DNA of 64,000 bases, taken from positions 27,013,449 through 27,077,448 of the forward strand of contig NC_135553.1 of assembly GCF_964340395.1 (NCBI RefSeq). Reading direction: 5' to 3'. The notes below the pieces were generated by a model. The model worked only from the letters and a program-made list of their open reading frames with translations, did not search any database and was not told the origin of the DNA. Source of the DNA: Glandiceps talaboti. Taxonomy: Eukaryota; Hemichordata; Enteropneusta; Spengelidae. Below are positions 41,701 to 56,700 of this stretch, piece after piece (within the stretch, counting starts at the first letter, position 1; each line of letters opens with the position of its first letter). The position numbers were made by a program, and so were the translations under genes.

Positions 41701-44700
41701 TCAAAAATATAACACACCAGTATCCTAGAAACTGTACTATAGTGTAACAAACTATACTTTATTAACCACAACAAACCACAAGTATGGTACATCTTTCAAA
41801 GTTCATTGTCTGTCGGCAGTTGTTATAAACTCCATGTCAAGAGTTCCCAACCTATGGCTTTTATTGAAGGGAGCTGTCCATGTTTTAACAGCTGGAGATT
41901 TAACCTTGTACAGTACATATCATGAAGACTATGGGGTATGGTAGTACACTGCCTAAGTTATAGCAACCTACAGCTTATCCACACAATATAGCACTGCTTC
42001 CTACTGCTAAGTACACATACATAGTTGTTGGTCCTCATAAAATTTGAGCAATCCTTATATTGCTGTTATCTCCCTTGTACCAATATACTGAGGACAAAAA
42101 TTAGACCAATGAATTCACTGAATGATTCTGACATCAAAACAAGGCATCAGCTGTCATCAAATGTATGTGTACTGTTACCCATAGTACACTGTACAGTGTT
42201 TATGATATGGTTTAAGTTTGGCCCCTGGATCAGAAACTTTACTTTCAACTTTCCTACACATGCATTTTGTTTGTTGGTGGGAGCACTAAAGGTTAAACCC
42301 TAAGAACAGCCTTGGTTATAGTAAGCCTATGTAATTCACCCTAAAATTACAAATATAGGGCTAAGACAACACACAAAATGTAATTTGTTACTCTCCAACA
42401 CAAACAGTAAACAAAATAATATGCAAAATATATACAGCATTATCATAAAAACATTATGCTATATCTTATTTCCTATACTACTTGTTTTGAGCAACACATG
42501 ACATTGTCTACATCCAGTAAATACCAATGTATGTGACATACTAGTATTACTATAGTCTACATCCAGTAAATACCAATGTATATGACATACTAGTATTACT
42601 ATAGTCTACATCCAGTAAATACCAATGTATGTGACATACTAGTATTACTATAGTCTACATCCAGTAAATACCAATGTATGTGACATACTAGTATTACTAT
42701 AGTCTACATCCAGTAAATACCAATGTATGTGACATACTAGTATTACTATAGTCTACATCCAGTAAATACCAATGTATGTGATGACATACTAGTATTACTA
42801 TAGTCTACATCCAGTAAATACCAATGTATGTGACATACTAGTATTACTATAGTCTACATCCAGTAAATACCAATGTATGTGACATACTAGTATTACTATA
42901 GTCTACATCCAGTAAATACCAATGTATGTGATGACATACTAGTATTACTATAGTCTACATCCAGTAAATACCAATGTATGTGACATACTAGTATTACTAT
43001 AGTCTACATCCAGTAAATACCAATGTATGTGACATACTAGTATTACTATAGTCTACATCCAGTAAATACCAATGTATGTGATGACATACTAGTATTACTA
43101 TAGTCTACATCCAGTAAATACCAATGTATGTGACATACTAGTATTACTATAGTCTACATCCAGTAAATACCAATGTATGTGACATACTAGTATTACTATA
43201 GTCTACATCCAGTAAATACCAATGTATGTGATGACATACTAGTATTACTATAGTCTACATCCAGTAAATACCAATGTATGTGACATACTAGTATTACTAT
43301 AGTCTACATCCAGTAAATACCAATGTATGTGACATACTAGTATTACTATAGTCTACATCCAGTAAATACCAATGTATGTGACATACTAGTATTATTATAG
43401 TCTACATCCAGTAAATACCAATGTATGTGACATACAAGTATTACTATAGTCTACATCCAGTAAATACCAATGTATGTGACATACAAGTATTACTATAGTC
43501 TGCATCCAGTAAATACCAATGTATGTGACATACTAGTATTACTATAGTCTACATCCAGTAAATACCAATGTATGTGACATACTAGTATTACTATAGTCTA
43601 CATCCAGTAAATACCAATGTATGTGACATACAAGTATTACTATAGTCTACATCCAGTAAATACCAATGTATGTGACATACTAGTATTATTATAGTCTACA
43701 TCCAGTAAATACCAATGTATGTGACATACTAGTATTACTATAGTCTACATCCAGTAAATACCAATGTATGTGACATACTAGTATTATTATAGTCTACATC
43801 CAGTAAATACCAATGTATGTGACATACTAGTACTGTTCTCAATTCTTGGATTTGTTAAAATGCCAAGATGGGTCGGTCATTCAGTACAAGGCCAGTATTC
43901 AGATAGACTAAACATCAGTCTAAAAGAGTCACAATCAGCTGATCATTTAATTGTTATTATCATAATGTTTATATTTTAAAGATCATTTCACTACATAGAT
44001 TATTGCCAAGGATTGAGACATTCCATTGTTTGTTCAATCTATTCTACAGTTGACCATTACACTGATATATTCTATGGTTGACCATTGATATTACACTGAT
44101 ATATTCTATGGTTGACCATTGATATTACACTGATATATTCTATGGTTGACCATTGATATAACACTGATATTTTCTACAGTTGACCATTGATATTACACTG
44201 ATATATTCTATAATTGACCATTGATATTACACTGATATATTCTATGGTTGACCATTGATATTACACTGATATTTTCTATAATTGACCATTACACTGATAT
44301 ATTCTATGGTTGACCATTGATATAACACTGATATTTTCTACAGTTGACCATTGATATTACACTGATATTTTCTATGGTTGACCATTGATATTACACCGAT
44401 ATTTTCTATGGTTGACCATTGATATTACACTGATATTTTCTATGGTTTGAATTTGCTGATAGACACAGCTTTCAGATTTTTAACTCTATTAAAAGGGATC
44501 CAACACTTAGGCAACATATTACAAATAGTTCTCCTTAGTCCTAACTTGCAAATGTGTATTTCCACTGCCTGTAGTAACAGAAAATCAAGATACTAACATG
44601 ATAGCATACAAGGAAGGCAATATGAATGAAAATGAAATCAGAAGTGCCTAATGTCTGTTGCCAGTGGCAACAAATATGCAAATGTGCATGTATACTGTAT

Positions 44701-47700
44701 AACTTAAGAAAGGATACATAAATGCGATAAAGTCAGAGAGATAGATTTTAAATCTCAGCATACATGTAGATAATGCCTTCAGAATTTGCTAAATAAAATA
44801 ACTGGAACATCCTGCAGATCTATCAAGTCTCTGTAAAAAATTGTTCTCACATGGCCAGTGATTTAAAGTTATACTTTAGACAGTAGAAAGATGTTTCAAG
44901 AATATTTATATACAACTGGATACAGACAAGAAATTTGTCTTTTCCTTCTTCTAGTGAATGCACATTGAAGGCAATGTAGTTGATAAATCACCTACATGTA
45001 GTTGACATACCATAGGTCTTACAGTGACCTTGTCTTCATCTCAACAACAACTTTTACTTTATACACTAGTCATTAAGATGGATGATAGTAAGTAAGACTA
45101 TCCTGTTGACAACACAGACGTCTAATTTTATCCTCTAAAACGTCTCTGTTTAAAACCTGTATACAGAAATAACACCAATTCTATTTTTTGCAATGATTAC
45201 ATGGAAATGTTTCAAGACACATGCCTAAATTTAGACATTGAGCTGATACACACAGATTGATATAGCTTGCAATGTGATGTTATGTCATGCTGATAGACTA
45301 CTGTAGTGTAAACTCACTACGTCTGTGCTGTACATGCAAGAATTCAGGCATAGCGGTATGCACTCATCGTTTTACTAGAAACATAGTAGGAGTAAAAATA
45401 CCACTACTACAATATAATACCTAGTCATGTACGCAATAAAAAACCTAATACTTCCTACCAACGTACACTGATTTCAAGTAGTACTAACAAATTATCAGCA
45501 TGGTCACATTTATCTGCAACCCCCCCCCCCCCCCATTCTATCCTATGTTTCTATTCTATAGTTTTTTGAGGTCTGCCAAATACATTGTATGTACTTGACA
45601 CAGAACGCTTTGAACTTCAACCAATGATTAGCAGAGTTGGAGAGATGACTGACTTGTACTGAGTTGAGTTCAAGACAACACAACAAATCATAAAGGTTGC
45701 CAGAAAGACGGTGAAAGTAGAGAATATGAAGCTATGGTTGGTGATAAAGAATCGTGTTAGGTTTACAAAGAAAATGGTGAAAACAGCATCACTTCATCAA
45801 CTCAACTCAGATAAGTTATTTTGAAAACAAACTGACATGAGTGATATATATACATAACTCATTAATAAAATACACTTGCCTTTCTTTGGTATAGGTCTAT
45901 AATGATTTCTTGTTCTATATCTGTGATCCATGCTGCCTGGAGTGAAATTAAACCACCAAAAGTTTACATTAAAAAATCCAGCATCAGTATAATAAGTCAG
46001 ACAATGAGTGTTTCCATTCACTATTGAGACAAGCCGACTTTCCGTGTCCTGGGATTGTCTATATCAATGCGAGCGAGAGAGCTGAGCTGATCAACAACAG
46101 TCTGGATGCACTCAGTGGCAGGTCAGTGTTTGGATTGATAATGTCTGGATGCAACTATTCCAAACATGGGAGAACCACGGATCACAGGAGTTGTGTGGAG
46201 TGGATGACGACTTTCTTTTTTCCATGAAAGGTCATTGTTAAAATAGTTGATATATCAGAACTGATAGCAGCACAATCTAAATTGTACCCAATGCTATTCA
46301 CTGCAATCACATAATAATAAAACAACACTGTAGAATTTCTGTGGCAATCTAAGCATAGAGATAAAATGCAGGCTACTCCCTCAACATCAAGGTCATGAGT
46401 GGCATCATAAAGGTCGGCAGCTATGATGTCCTATTACGGTAAGAGAGACTTACACAGATGTAAATAGTAAAAATGAACCTATGATTTGGGTCTTTTGGGA
46501 CTATCAACATGTCAACAGATCTTAAATTTGATCAAAATGACAGAAAAGCTACTAAACCTCTGATGTATAAGACAATGATGAAATTTAAGATGGTTGGCAT
46601 GATCCTCTGCTCTGTGCCGTGTCAGCTTATGCATTTCACTGGCAATGATATGACCAATAAGTGCCACTCTGAGACCCTCCTTAATAAATGACTAAGGAAC
46701 TCCTGCATGCATTATACACATACACTGCCTTTAACTTGGGACATTTTGAATTCATGTTAGAGGCTACTGACAGAAAGTTACTCACGTTTACCATGGAAGG
46801 ATTGCATATACACACGAGAAGCCATATCTTTATGGGCTCTATCCTTTGCCGACTGTGACACAAATTAATGCTGACAAGATGTCATCTAAGACCACCAAAT
46901 ATCAGGACAGTAGTGCTGACGACAGTACAAAGACCACTGGATACTACCTGTCAACAATCTCTACTCCAAATTTATGCAACAGCTGAAGACAAACTGATGT
47001 CACTGACTGGGCTACATCAACAATGTTTAGAATATACTTGATGACTTTTAGTTGCTCTGTTTGCGTACATCTTGCAATCATGCCCAGGGCAAACCACTTG
47101 TCTCTTGTTCTCAAATCCAATGAAAAATTTATTTTCTAATTAACAACTTTAAACAACATGGACGCTCAGTGGTTTCAAATGACTGAGAGGATACAACTCA
47201 AACACAAACATACATTTCACCAATAAAAGCATACCATTTTAAATGGCAGCACAGTAAATATTTTAGTTTTTGGTGCCAGGCAGATTGGATTTACTAACGA
47301 ACCAATAACCTTCACATTTGACTGCCTGGCTCTGAATATATCTAACGGATACAGAGAGTTAACTTGAAACATGTTTGTCTGCTATCTACATCTAACTTCT
47401 AAGTGACATTTTTGTTTTCTTGACATTCAGTTTGTACTCTGTATGTCATTACATAGCTCTCCTTAACCAACTTATTATAGTTTACAACATATTTCCTGCT
47501 ACACAGAACTGCAACTGATGAAGGTAGTCATAGTAGTGATGGTGGTATAGGCATAGTAGTAGTAGTGGTGGTAGTCAGTAATGACGGTGGTAGTCATAGT
47601 AGTGGTGGTGGTAGTCAGTAGTGACGGTGGTAGTCATAGTAGTGGTGGTGGTAGTCAGTAATGATGGTGGTAGTCATAGTAGTGGTGGTGGTAGTCTGAG

Positions 47701-50700
47701 TAGTGGGAGTAGTCACAGTAGTGGTGGTGGTAGTCATAGTAGTGGTGGTAGTCACAGTAGTGGTGGTGGTAGTCATAGGGTGGTGGTGGTAGTCAGTAGT
47801 GATGGTAGTAGTCATAGTAGTGGTGGTGGTAGTCATAGTAGCGGTGGTAATCATAGTTGTAGTAATGGTGGTAGTGATAGTAGTGGTAGTCATAGTAGTG
47901 GTGGTAGTCAGTAGTGATGGTGGTAGTGATAGTGGTGGTGGTAGTCAGTAGTGATGGTGGTAGTCATAGTAGTGACAGTAGTCACAGTAGTGGTGGTAAT
48001 CATAGTTGTAGTAATGGTGGTAGTGATTGTAGTGGTAGTCATAGTAGTCTGAGTAGTGGTGGTGGTAGTGATAGTGGTGGTGGTAGTCAGTAGTGATGGT
48101 GGTAGTCATAGTAGTGACAGTAGTCACAGTAGTGGTGGTAATCATAGTTGTAGTAATGGTGGTAGTGATAGTAGTGGTAGTCATAGTAGTGGTGGTAGTC
48201 TGAGTAGTGGTGGTGGTAGTGATAGTGGTGGTGGTAGTCAGTAGTGATGGTGGTAGTCATAGTAGTGACAGTAGTCACAGTAGTGGTGGTAATCATAGTT
48301 GTAGTAATGGTGGTAGTGATTGTAGTGGTAGTCATAGTAGTCTGAGTAGTGGTGGTGGTAGTGATAGTGGTGGTGGTAGTCAGTAGTGATGGTGGTAGTC
48401 ATAGTAGTGACAGTAGTCACAGTAGTGGTGGTAATCATAGTTGTAGTAATGGTGGTAGTGATAGTAGTGGTAGTCATAGTAGTGGTGGTAGTCTGAGTAG
48501 TGGTGGTGGTAGTGATAGTGGTGGTGGTAGTCAGTAGTGATGGTGGTAGTCATAGTAGTGACAGTAGTCACAGTAGTGGTGGTAATCATAGTTGTAGTAA
48601 TGGTGGTAGTGATAGTAGTGGTAGTCATAGTGGTGGTGGTAGTCATAGTGGTGGTGGTAGTCACAGTGGTAGTGGTGGTAGTCATAGAAGTAATGGTGGT
48701 AGTCATAGTAGTAATGGTGGTAGTCAAGAACATAACTGTAAAGTTGCAATAATGGGTATGACTTTAAGAACATAACTTTCTGTAACGATTTTAATCAAAT
48801 CCTGTTGAGAATTCCATGGAAAAGACAGGGGTCAATGTACTCTGTTCTGTCACTGTGGCAACCATGAATTTTCTTCATTGTTTGACTATGACTAGTACAT
48901 TTCATATGGCAAGCTGGGTCGTAACATGTTTTCTATGAATCCCTTCTAACTTGATACCACATATGAAAATTCCAAGTGCTTTGACTTTTGGCTTCTGGGA
49001 TTTATAAAATGCATTTCCCTTGAAGCTAAAAATACTAACCAGATATACTTTGAGATAAAAGTGAAAATGGAAACATAACAGAGAATAGTCTTTCACTGAA
49101 ACTCTTTCAGTTTAAACAGTTTTTGCTTGTCTGCTGAGATTTGTGAATACTGCCCTACATTTATACATCACGTCATTAACATATTGAATACAAACACATA
49201 GAATTGTCTACTTTTCCTAACAATAACATGGCTAGTATTCCTAGTAATGATTTGGTGTATGTATACTTTGGACTGAGTCCAGTACAATCGACAAAGTCAC
49301 TCAGTAGAAAATTAGTAAAATTGAATTATAGTTAGTCATATCAGTTTACCATTAATTCATATCAGAGATTCTTTAGACTGTGTTGTTCACATTACTCAAA
49401 GTGACCTTTAGTGACCTCACAGCCATCACTAATAATATATCAAAATAACTAGGATTATTGGCTATTTTAACACCAATGTTTACAATGAGAGTCTTACCAC
49501 CAATGTTTACAATGAGAGCCTTACCACCAATGTTTACAATGAAAGCCTTACCACCAATGTTTACAATGAGAGTCTTACCACCAATGTTTACAATGAGAGC
49601 CTTACCACCAATGTTTACAATGAGAGCCTTACCACCAATGTTTACAATGAGAGCCTTACCACCAATGTTTACAATGAGAGCCTTACCACCAATGTTTACA
49701 ATGAGAGTCTTACCACCAATGTTTACAATGAGAGCCCTACCACCAATGTTTACAATGAGAGCCTTACCACCAATGTTTACAATGAGAGCCTTACCACCAA
49801 TGTTTACAATGAGAGCCTTACCACCAATGTTCACAATGAGAGCCTTACCACCAATGTTTACAATGAGAGCCTTACCACCAATGTTTACAATGAAAGCCTT
49901 ACCACCAATGTTTACAATGAGAGCCTTACCACCAATGTTTACAATTAAAGCCTTACCACCAATGTTTACAATGGGAGCCTTACCACCAATGTTCACAATG
50001 AGAGCCTTACCACCAATGTTTACAATGAGAGCCTTACCACCAATATTTACAATGAGAGTCTTACCACCAATGTTTACAATGGGAGCCTTACCACCAATGT
50101 TGACAATGCAAAGCCGTACCAATGCTTACAATGCAAAGTTACCACCAATGTTCATGTCACAAATATTATAGCCTGTTTCACCACCAATACTCACAATGCA
50201 AAGACAGTGTTTACGTTAGAGCAGTAAGTAAAGTAGGTACAATCTACCTAAGTTGATGGTATAATGTATTAGAAACTATATACATCACCTTTACCAGATT
50301 ACCCACTTTCTATTTTTGGGGTTCTTAGACCATAGCACAGCTACTGAAAGATTACTTGGTATTTTCACCACCAGTACTCATATAATGCACAGATTCTTTT
50401 TGCTATTGTATAATTACATATCCATACTTTTTTCCATTCATTCATTTTACAAGTTTACTAGTTGGAGAAAATTGAGGAATTATAAGTCACAGATGTGACA
50501 GAGAAATGTAATTGGCATATTGATACAAGGTATACACTATAATTATATAGCTGCAGTGATTATTTTGTCATTTTTAATTGCAGAAATCTCCCAATTTACT
50601 ATCAACCCTACAGAACAGAAGATCACATCACATTCCAACAAACCATCAGTCTGGAACTAGTTTTATTGAAGACAGATACAAGATATTACCTGAACTTTAA

Positions 50701-53700
50701 ACAATTTCTACCATTGTTGGATTAAAATTATAAAGTGGACAATGTAATATCAATTAATATGGTTCATAATTTGACTTTGGATTCATTATATATCAGTCTT
50801 GTAATGTATCACTGTTTAACAAAACTAAACAAAACACTATTATCTGACCCTTCTATACAGTCCACTTACTAGATAACATTACACACTATTGTTTATAAAT
50901 TCATCCAAAGTCCAATAATAAACAATGCAAAGTATAAGTGTAATCAACCGATTCCTTCTAGTTAATGTAGATATCTTTCACATCACTGTTTAGAAAATTA
51001 ATAGTTATATCAACAAAATAAAATGTTGTATTTTCTGGTCCTTCTGTTTAATTTGCTGTGATAATATTTGTTTATAGACACATAAACATTTTGTGAAATG
51101 ATAGTTTGGAAGCATGTCTCAGCTCTGACCTAGTAAGTGGGGTATAAAGTATAGATACAGCATGTCTGACTTAGTAAGTGGGGTATAAAGTATAGATGCA
51201 GCATGTCTGACTTAGTGAGTGTGGTATAAAGTATAGATACAGCATGTCTGACTTAGTAAGTGTGGTATAAAGTATAGATACAGCATGTCTGACCTAGTGA
51301 GTGTGGTATAAAGTATAGATACAGCATGTCTGACTTAGTAAGTGGGGTATAAAGTATAGATACAGCATGTCTGACTTAGTAAGTGGGGTATAAAGTATAG
51401 ATACAACATGTCTGACCTAGTGAGTGTGGTATAAAGTATAGATACAGCATGTCTGACTTAGTAAGTGGGGTATAAAGTATAGATACAGCATGTCTGACTT
51501 AGTAAGTGGGGTATAAAGTATAGATACAGCATGTCTGACCTAGTGAGTGGGGTATAAAGTATAGATACAGCATGTCTGACCTAGTGAGTGTGGTATAAAG
51601 TATAGATACAGCATGTCTGACTTAGTAAGTGGGGTATAAAGTATAGATACAGCATGTCTGACTTAGTAAGTGGGGTATAAAGTATAGATACAGCATGTCT
51701 GACCTAGTGAGTGTGGTATAAAGTATAGATACAGCATGTCTGACCTAGTGAGTGTGGTATAAAGTATAGATACAGCATGTCTGACCTAGTGAGTGTGGTA
51801 TAAAGTATAGATACAGCATGTCTGACCTAGTGAGTGGGGTATAAAGTATAGATACAGCATGTCTGACTTAGTAAGTGGGGTATAAAGTATAGATACAGCA
51901 TGTCTGACCTAGTGAGTGGGGTATAAAGTATAGATACAGCATGTCTGACTTAGTAAGTGGGGTATAAAGTATAGATACAGCATGTCTGACTTAGTAAGTG
52001 GGGTATAAAGTATAGATACAGCATGTCTGACCTAGTGAGTGGGGTATAAAGTATAGATACAGCATGTCTGACCTAGTGAGTGTGGTATAAAGTATAGATA
52101 CAGCATGTCTGACTTAGTAAGTGGGGTATAAAGTATAGATAAAGCATGTCTGACCTAGTGAGTGTGGTATAAAGTATAGATAAAGCATGTCTGACTTAGT
52201 AAGTGGGGTATAAAGTATAGATACAGCATGTCTGACTTAGTAAGTGGGGTATAAAGTATAGATACAGCATGTCTGACTTAGTAAGTGGGGTATAAAGTAT
52301 AGATACAGCATGTCTGACCTAGTGAGTGTGGTATAAAGTATAGATACAGCATGTCTGACTTAGTAAGTGCGGTATAAAGTATAGATACAGCATGTCTGAC
52401 CTAGTGAGTGTGCTATAAAGTATTGATACAGCATGTCTGACCTAGTGAGTGTGGTATAAAGTATAGATACAGCATGTCTGACTTAGTAAGTGGGGTATAA
52501 AGTATAGATACAGCATGTCTGACTTAGTAAGTGGGGTATAAAGTATAGATACAGCATGTCTGACCTAGTGAGTGGGGTATAAAGTATAGATACAGCATGT
52601 CTGACCTAGTGAGTGTGGTATAAAGTATAGATACAGCATGTCTGACTTAGTAAGTGTGGTATAAAGTATAGATACAGCATGTCTGACTTAGTAAGTGCGG
52701 TATAAAGTATAGATACAGCATGTCTGACCTAGTGAGTGTGGTATAAAGTATTGATACAGCATGTCTGACCTTGCATGTCTGATATTGCTATAACTGACAA
52801 CTTACAAACTAACAGACAAGATCAGGGTATGTAGTGACGATATTGCTATAACTGACAACTTACAAACTAACAGCTGAAATATTAATACTAAACTTTGCCT
52901 CCATCAATAGGGATAAAGTTTATCTATTCTTGCTGGTACTTACAATGGAGAATTTCCCTCAGGAAATCTACATCAATTACTGAAGCAGAACAGATTATCT
53001 GATAAAACACTGTAATCGCAATAAGTCTTCCTGTTAGACATTGCGATCTTTTACAATTTTGTAAGTACATGAGAGTCATCGTTCCTTCCCACCAGACTTA
53101 CAGACTTTACTACAAGATGGAATGATAGCTGAATCATTTAGTAAATGGACCAACAAATAGTCATGGAAATGAGAGATAATTACAAGGTGAGCCAGCCCAT
53201 ACCAGTTGCATAGACACAGCTCAGTCAATTACATGCTGACCTGGCCTTCATTTTAGTAAAGATGGAACACTAAAATGGATGAGGTACTGATGGGAAAACG
53301 TGGCACATATTATAAGACCTATAATAGTAGTAAATATAATGCTGTATAAACATGTGTGGGTACTGTGAGCACTTGTGTCACCTGAAACCTCAAGGTATTA
53401 ACTACCACAAAATTGTCAAATGAAGGATGAAAGCAACTGGATTTTATGTACATATGAACACCACTAAAGCTATGTATTTGTATTTTGGTTGCTCTCATGC
53501 AGTGCAATGATTTGATAAATTTTCATAAATAGTCTCCAACATTAAACAGACTACTTGTCTGAATTACTTGCTCTAACACATTATAGCTTCATGATTGTTA
53601 GTACTACAAGATACCACAAAACGTGAAAAATAAATACAAGTAACATGGGGGGTTTTGTCACAAGTAGACAAGTCATAGAAATATATTAAGCAACATAAAG

Positions 53701-56700
53701 GGCCTTTCAATTATGATAAGTTGGATATTCAAAATAAACACAAATTCAAAGCTCTAAAATGGTGAGATAGAGAAATACAATGGAAGTATACATTATATAC
53801 CTACATCAAACAAATTTTATGAAACATTTGGAAAATATTGAATAATTTTAATGTTTTACAGGAGCATGAAGAGAGTTTCATGTAACAGATTTGATAGCAC
53901 ATATGTATGCTATGAAAATTAGGGAACTATAACAGCAGAGAACTTCGGTCTTTTTTAATTTGAACATTAAAACTTGGCTGACACATGGTACATGTATACT
54001 ATGATGAATATTTCATGTTAGTTATCAAATAATCCACCCCTGGATAAAATTCATTTTCAATTTATCTGATATCCTAAGTCTGACACATGGTTTACCCAAC
54101 TATCCTGTCTGAATGTAAACTAATCCAGGTATAATATCAGGTCCAAAATAACAATATATCAATATAATGGTTAGACTAGTACAGCTGTGAACAACACCTG
54201 CAAGTTTGACATCAATGTTAGAACAGAAACTATTGTATGCAGCCAAATCAATTTGGATATAGACAGTATACAATCGCTATGACTCATAGTCAGCTTAGAT
54301 AACTATGACACCTTTACTAGTCAATTTCACTCAGAGTTAGCTGATTAATTAGATTGTAATCACTTTAATATATACAACATAGAATGAACTCAATAACTTA
54401 CAACCTATGACTCATATACACATTATGTACCCATTTACTAAAACAGGAAATTCAAATGACAACTTGGTCAGCTTGGATGAAACATGGAAGTGTGTGTATG
54501 TACCAATGGGAATATTTCTCCCTTATTTGTCATACGATTTTCTTTGGTTACAATTTACATATAAAGTTTCTATTTTCCTTGTTACAGGTCATATAAAAGC
54601 TTGTTTCCATAGCAATCAGAAGCAGAGAATGAATAATACAGTTCTTTATTTCCTTTTTGCCACGATATTAACACCTGAGTTTTTTCTGCTTCTTTAGAAA
54701 TCGACTAAGAATGCTATTTGTTACCATAGCAACTAAGAACTCAAGAGAGCTACTACTAGCACCTCATACCTCCTTGAGACACTGGTTGGAAGAAGAAGAG
54801 AGCTTTACATAATAGTTTCAAAGATGGGCCTGCCTTGAGTCAATGGAAAGTAATGAGTAGTCAAAGTACTTGAAGTTTTTATACAGTAATTCAATTTCAT
54901 TATATCATTTTTAATTTTCTCAAATTTTGATATTTTCTGATACTAAATCATGTTACTAAAAAGTTATAATATTTATACTCAACAGCATGTGTTGCACTCT
55001 CATCATATATTTATGCTCTTGCTGAAAAAAAAGAAGATAAATGAAAATAAAACTGTGGATGGCATTTAATACCAGAATGATAATATTACTTGTCCTTGGC
55101 TTAGATCCCGGCATATATACTAGATAGTTAAGTACAACAGCATAAACAAGAGCACTCACTTCATAGAGCAACAGACCTTTCTAATGAATGAAGACACTGC
55201 CCTCTGGCAATAGTGTGAGAGTAGACATATGATATGGAATACAAGTGTCTGATGAAATCTACTTTGTTCGATACAAGTAGAACATTCTAGTTTTTCTATT
55301 CACTAACTTTAATCAATTTAAGATAAGTTTCTTTTAACAAAATTATCTTCTTCTACTTTCTGGCTCAGTTCAAATTTTGGTGTGAAAAACAATTGCCTGG
55401 CAGAAATATAAAAAAAAGTGGTTGTGAATAAAAGGAATGGCCCTATACATAACCTTTATGGCTTCACTGATAAAATAATACTACTGTGAGACCCTGGGAT
55501 GGAATACATAGCCTTTAAATGGCAAGGGTCAAGAGTTTGTCACCAGAGGGCGCTGTTGTTTTAAAGGTTCCTTGTTTGCTTATTCAAGATCTACATAAAT
55601 TAAAACGACCATGTTTGATTTATGTTGTGGTCTTTACATGGATGTGGCAGTATTTAGAAGTCAAAATTTGAACAGGAACAATACTCCATGACAACAGATG
55701 GTGACACAAGTTGTACACCTGATACACATATTTACTATCAAATACCTACCAGATGGTGTGGTGTCTATATTGGACGTTTTGGTTCACCTTATGGAACACT
55801 ATATCAGTTATTGCAATGGACATAATTATTTGTAGTAAGGTGACTTGAGGCAAACCACATCAAATTTGTATGGATAATTATGTATATGATTTATGATCTA
55901 TAAGTATATATATTTTATAATTCTACAAGACTAGTGGTTAATTTGTGTGAAATATTTTGATTGCAAAAATGTTTGGTATCTTTTGTCCTTACTTAGTTTA
56001 TAAATGCTGTAAAGTTCCAAGACTATCAATGGAAAACTTTGCAGATCAGCAACTCAATAAGCACTGATGGGTAGTAGTATGAAAGTTGACTTGGTGGAGG
56101 ATAGTTATAGCAGATTATACAGGAATATTCTACTGTTCTAGGTATGTCACTTGAAAAGCTCTACAATCAAGTATTTTTGTACATCTTCTGTCCAAGTTGC
56201 TACTTTGATTTTAGGCCCAAGATGGATAAGGATTCAAATTTTCTGAGGTGTACGATGAAACTGACATAATCTGCTATCTCTATGGTTTTACAGCAGTTCC
56301 AGTGACTTGATATTGTACCATAGCTACCATTTCACTGTACAAATGACAATTCAGTATGTCGAAACAGTGAATCACATAAAGCTGTCTTGAGCTGTCTTGC
56401 CTTGATTACCTTTCACTGGATGGAGAAGTCACTTAGTCTATGTACATATTCCCCTGATGATGGTTTTCTGTGAGTCACATCTGTTCTAATGTTTACTGAT
56501 GACAACACAGGATTGAAAGTACAGTCTTGTCAAAGATTACCATTACAGATTATTTTTAAATTAGTATCTTTTTAAGTGCATCTTACAATCTAGAAAGAGC
56601 TGCTTGGTATGGTTAGATCATTTTACAGATTGTAGCGATGGAGAAGACAGATCATACAATGGGTTGCTGCTAGCTACTATGTGAGTGTATACTTTGTAGC

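Noticed and set aside
45797-46021. Exon 4 as a longer single exon
   Set aside because: The open frame passes the acceptor TTTCACTCCAG and the donor AAAG|GCAAGT; the flanks do not join exon 5 in frame.
46024-46227. 67-codon plus-strand frame ([13 protein letters not shown]...)
   Set aside because: It looks less random than most but has no recognised domain, splice partner or continuation; kept only as unassigned.
47615-48775. Thr/His-rich and Ser/Gly-rich frames
   Set aside because: Simple TGG/TAG repeat DNA.
49373-50171. Frames of about 240 codons on both strands with 9-residue repeats
   Set aside because: They come from a 27-bp minisatellite in intron 3, open equally on both strands.
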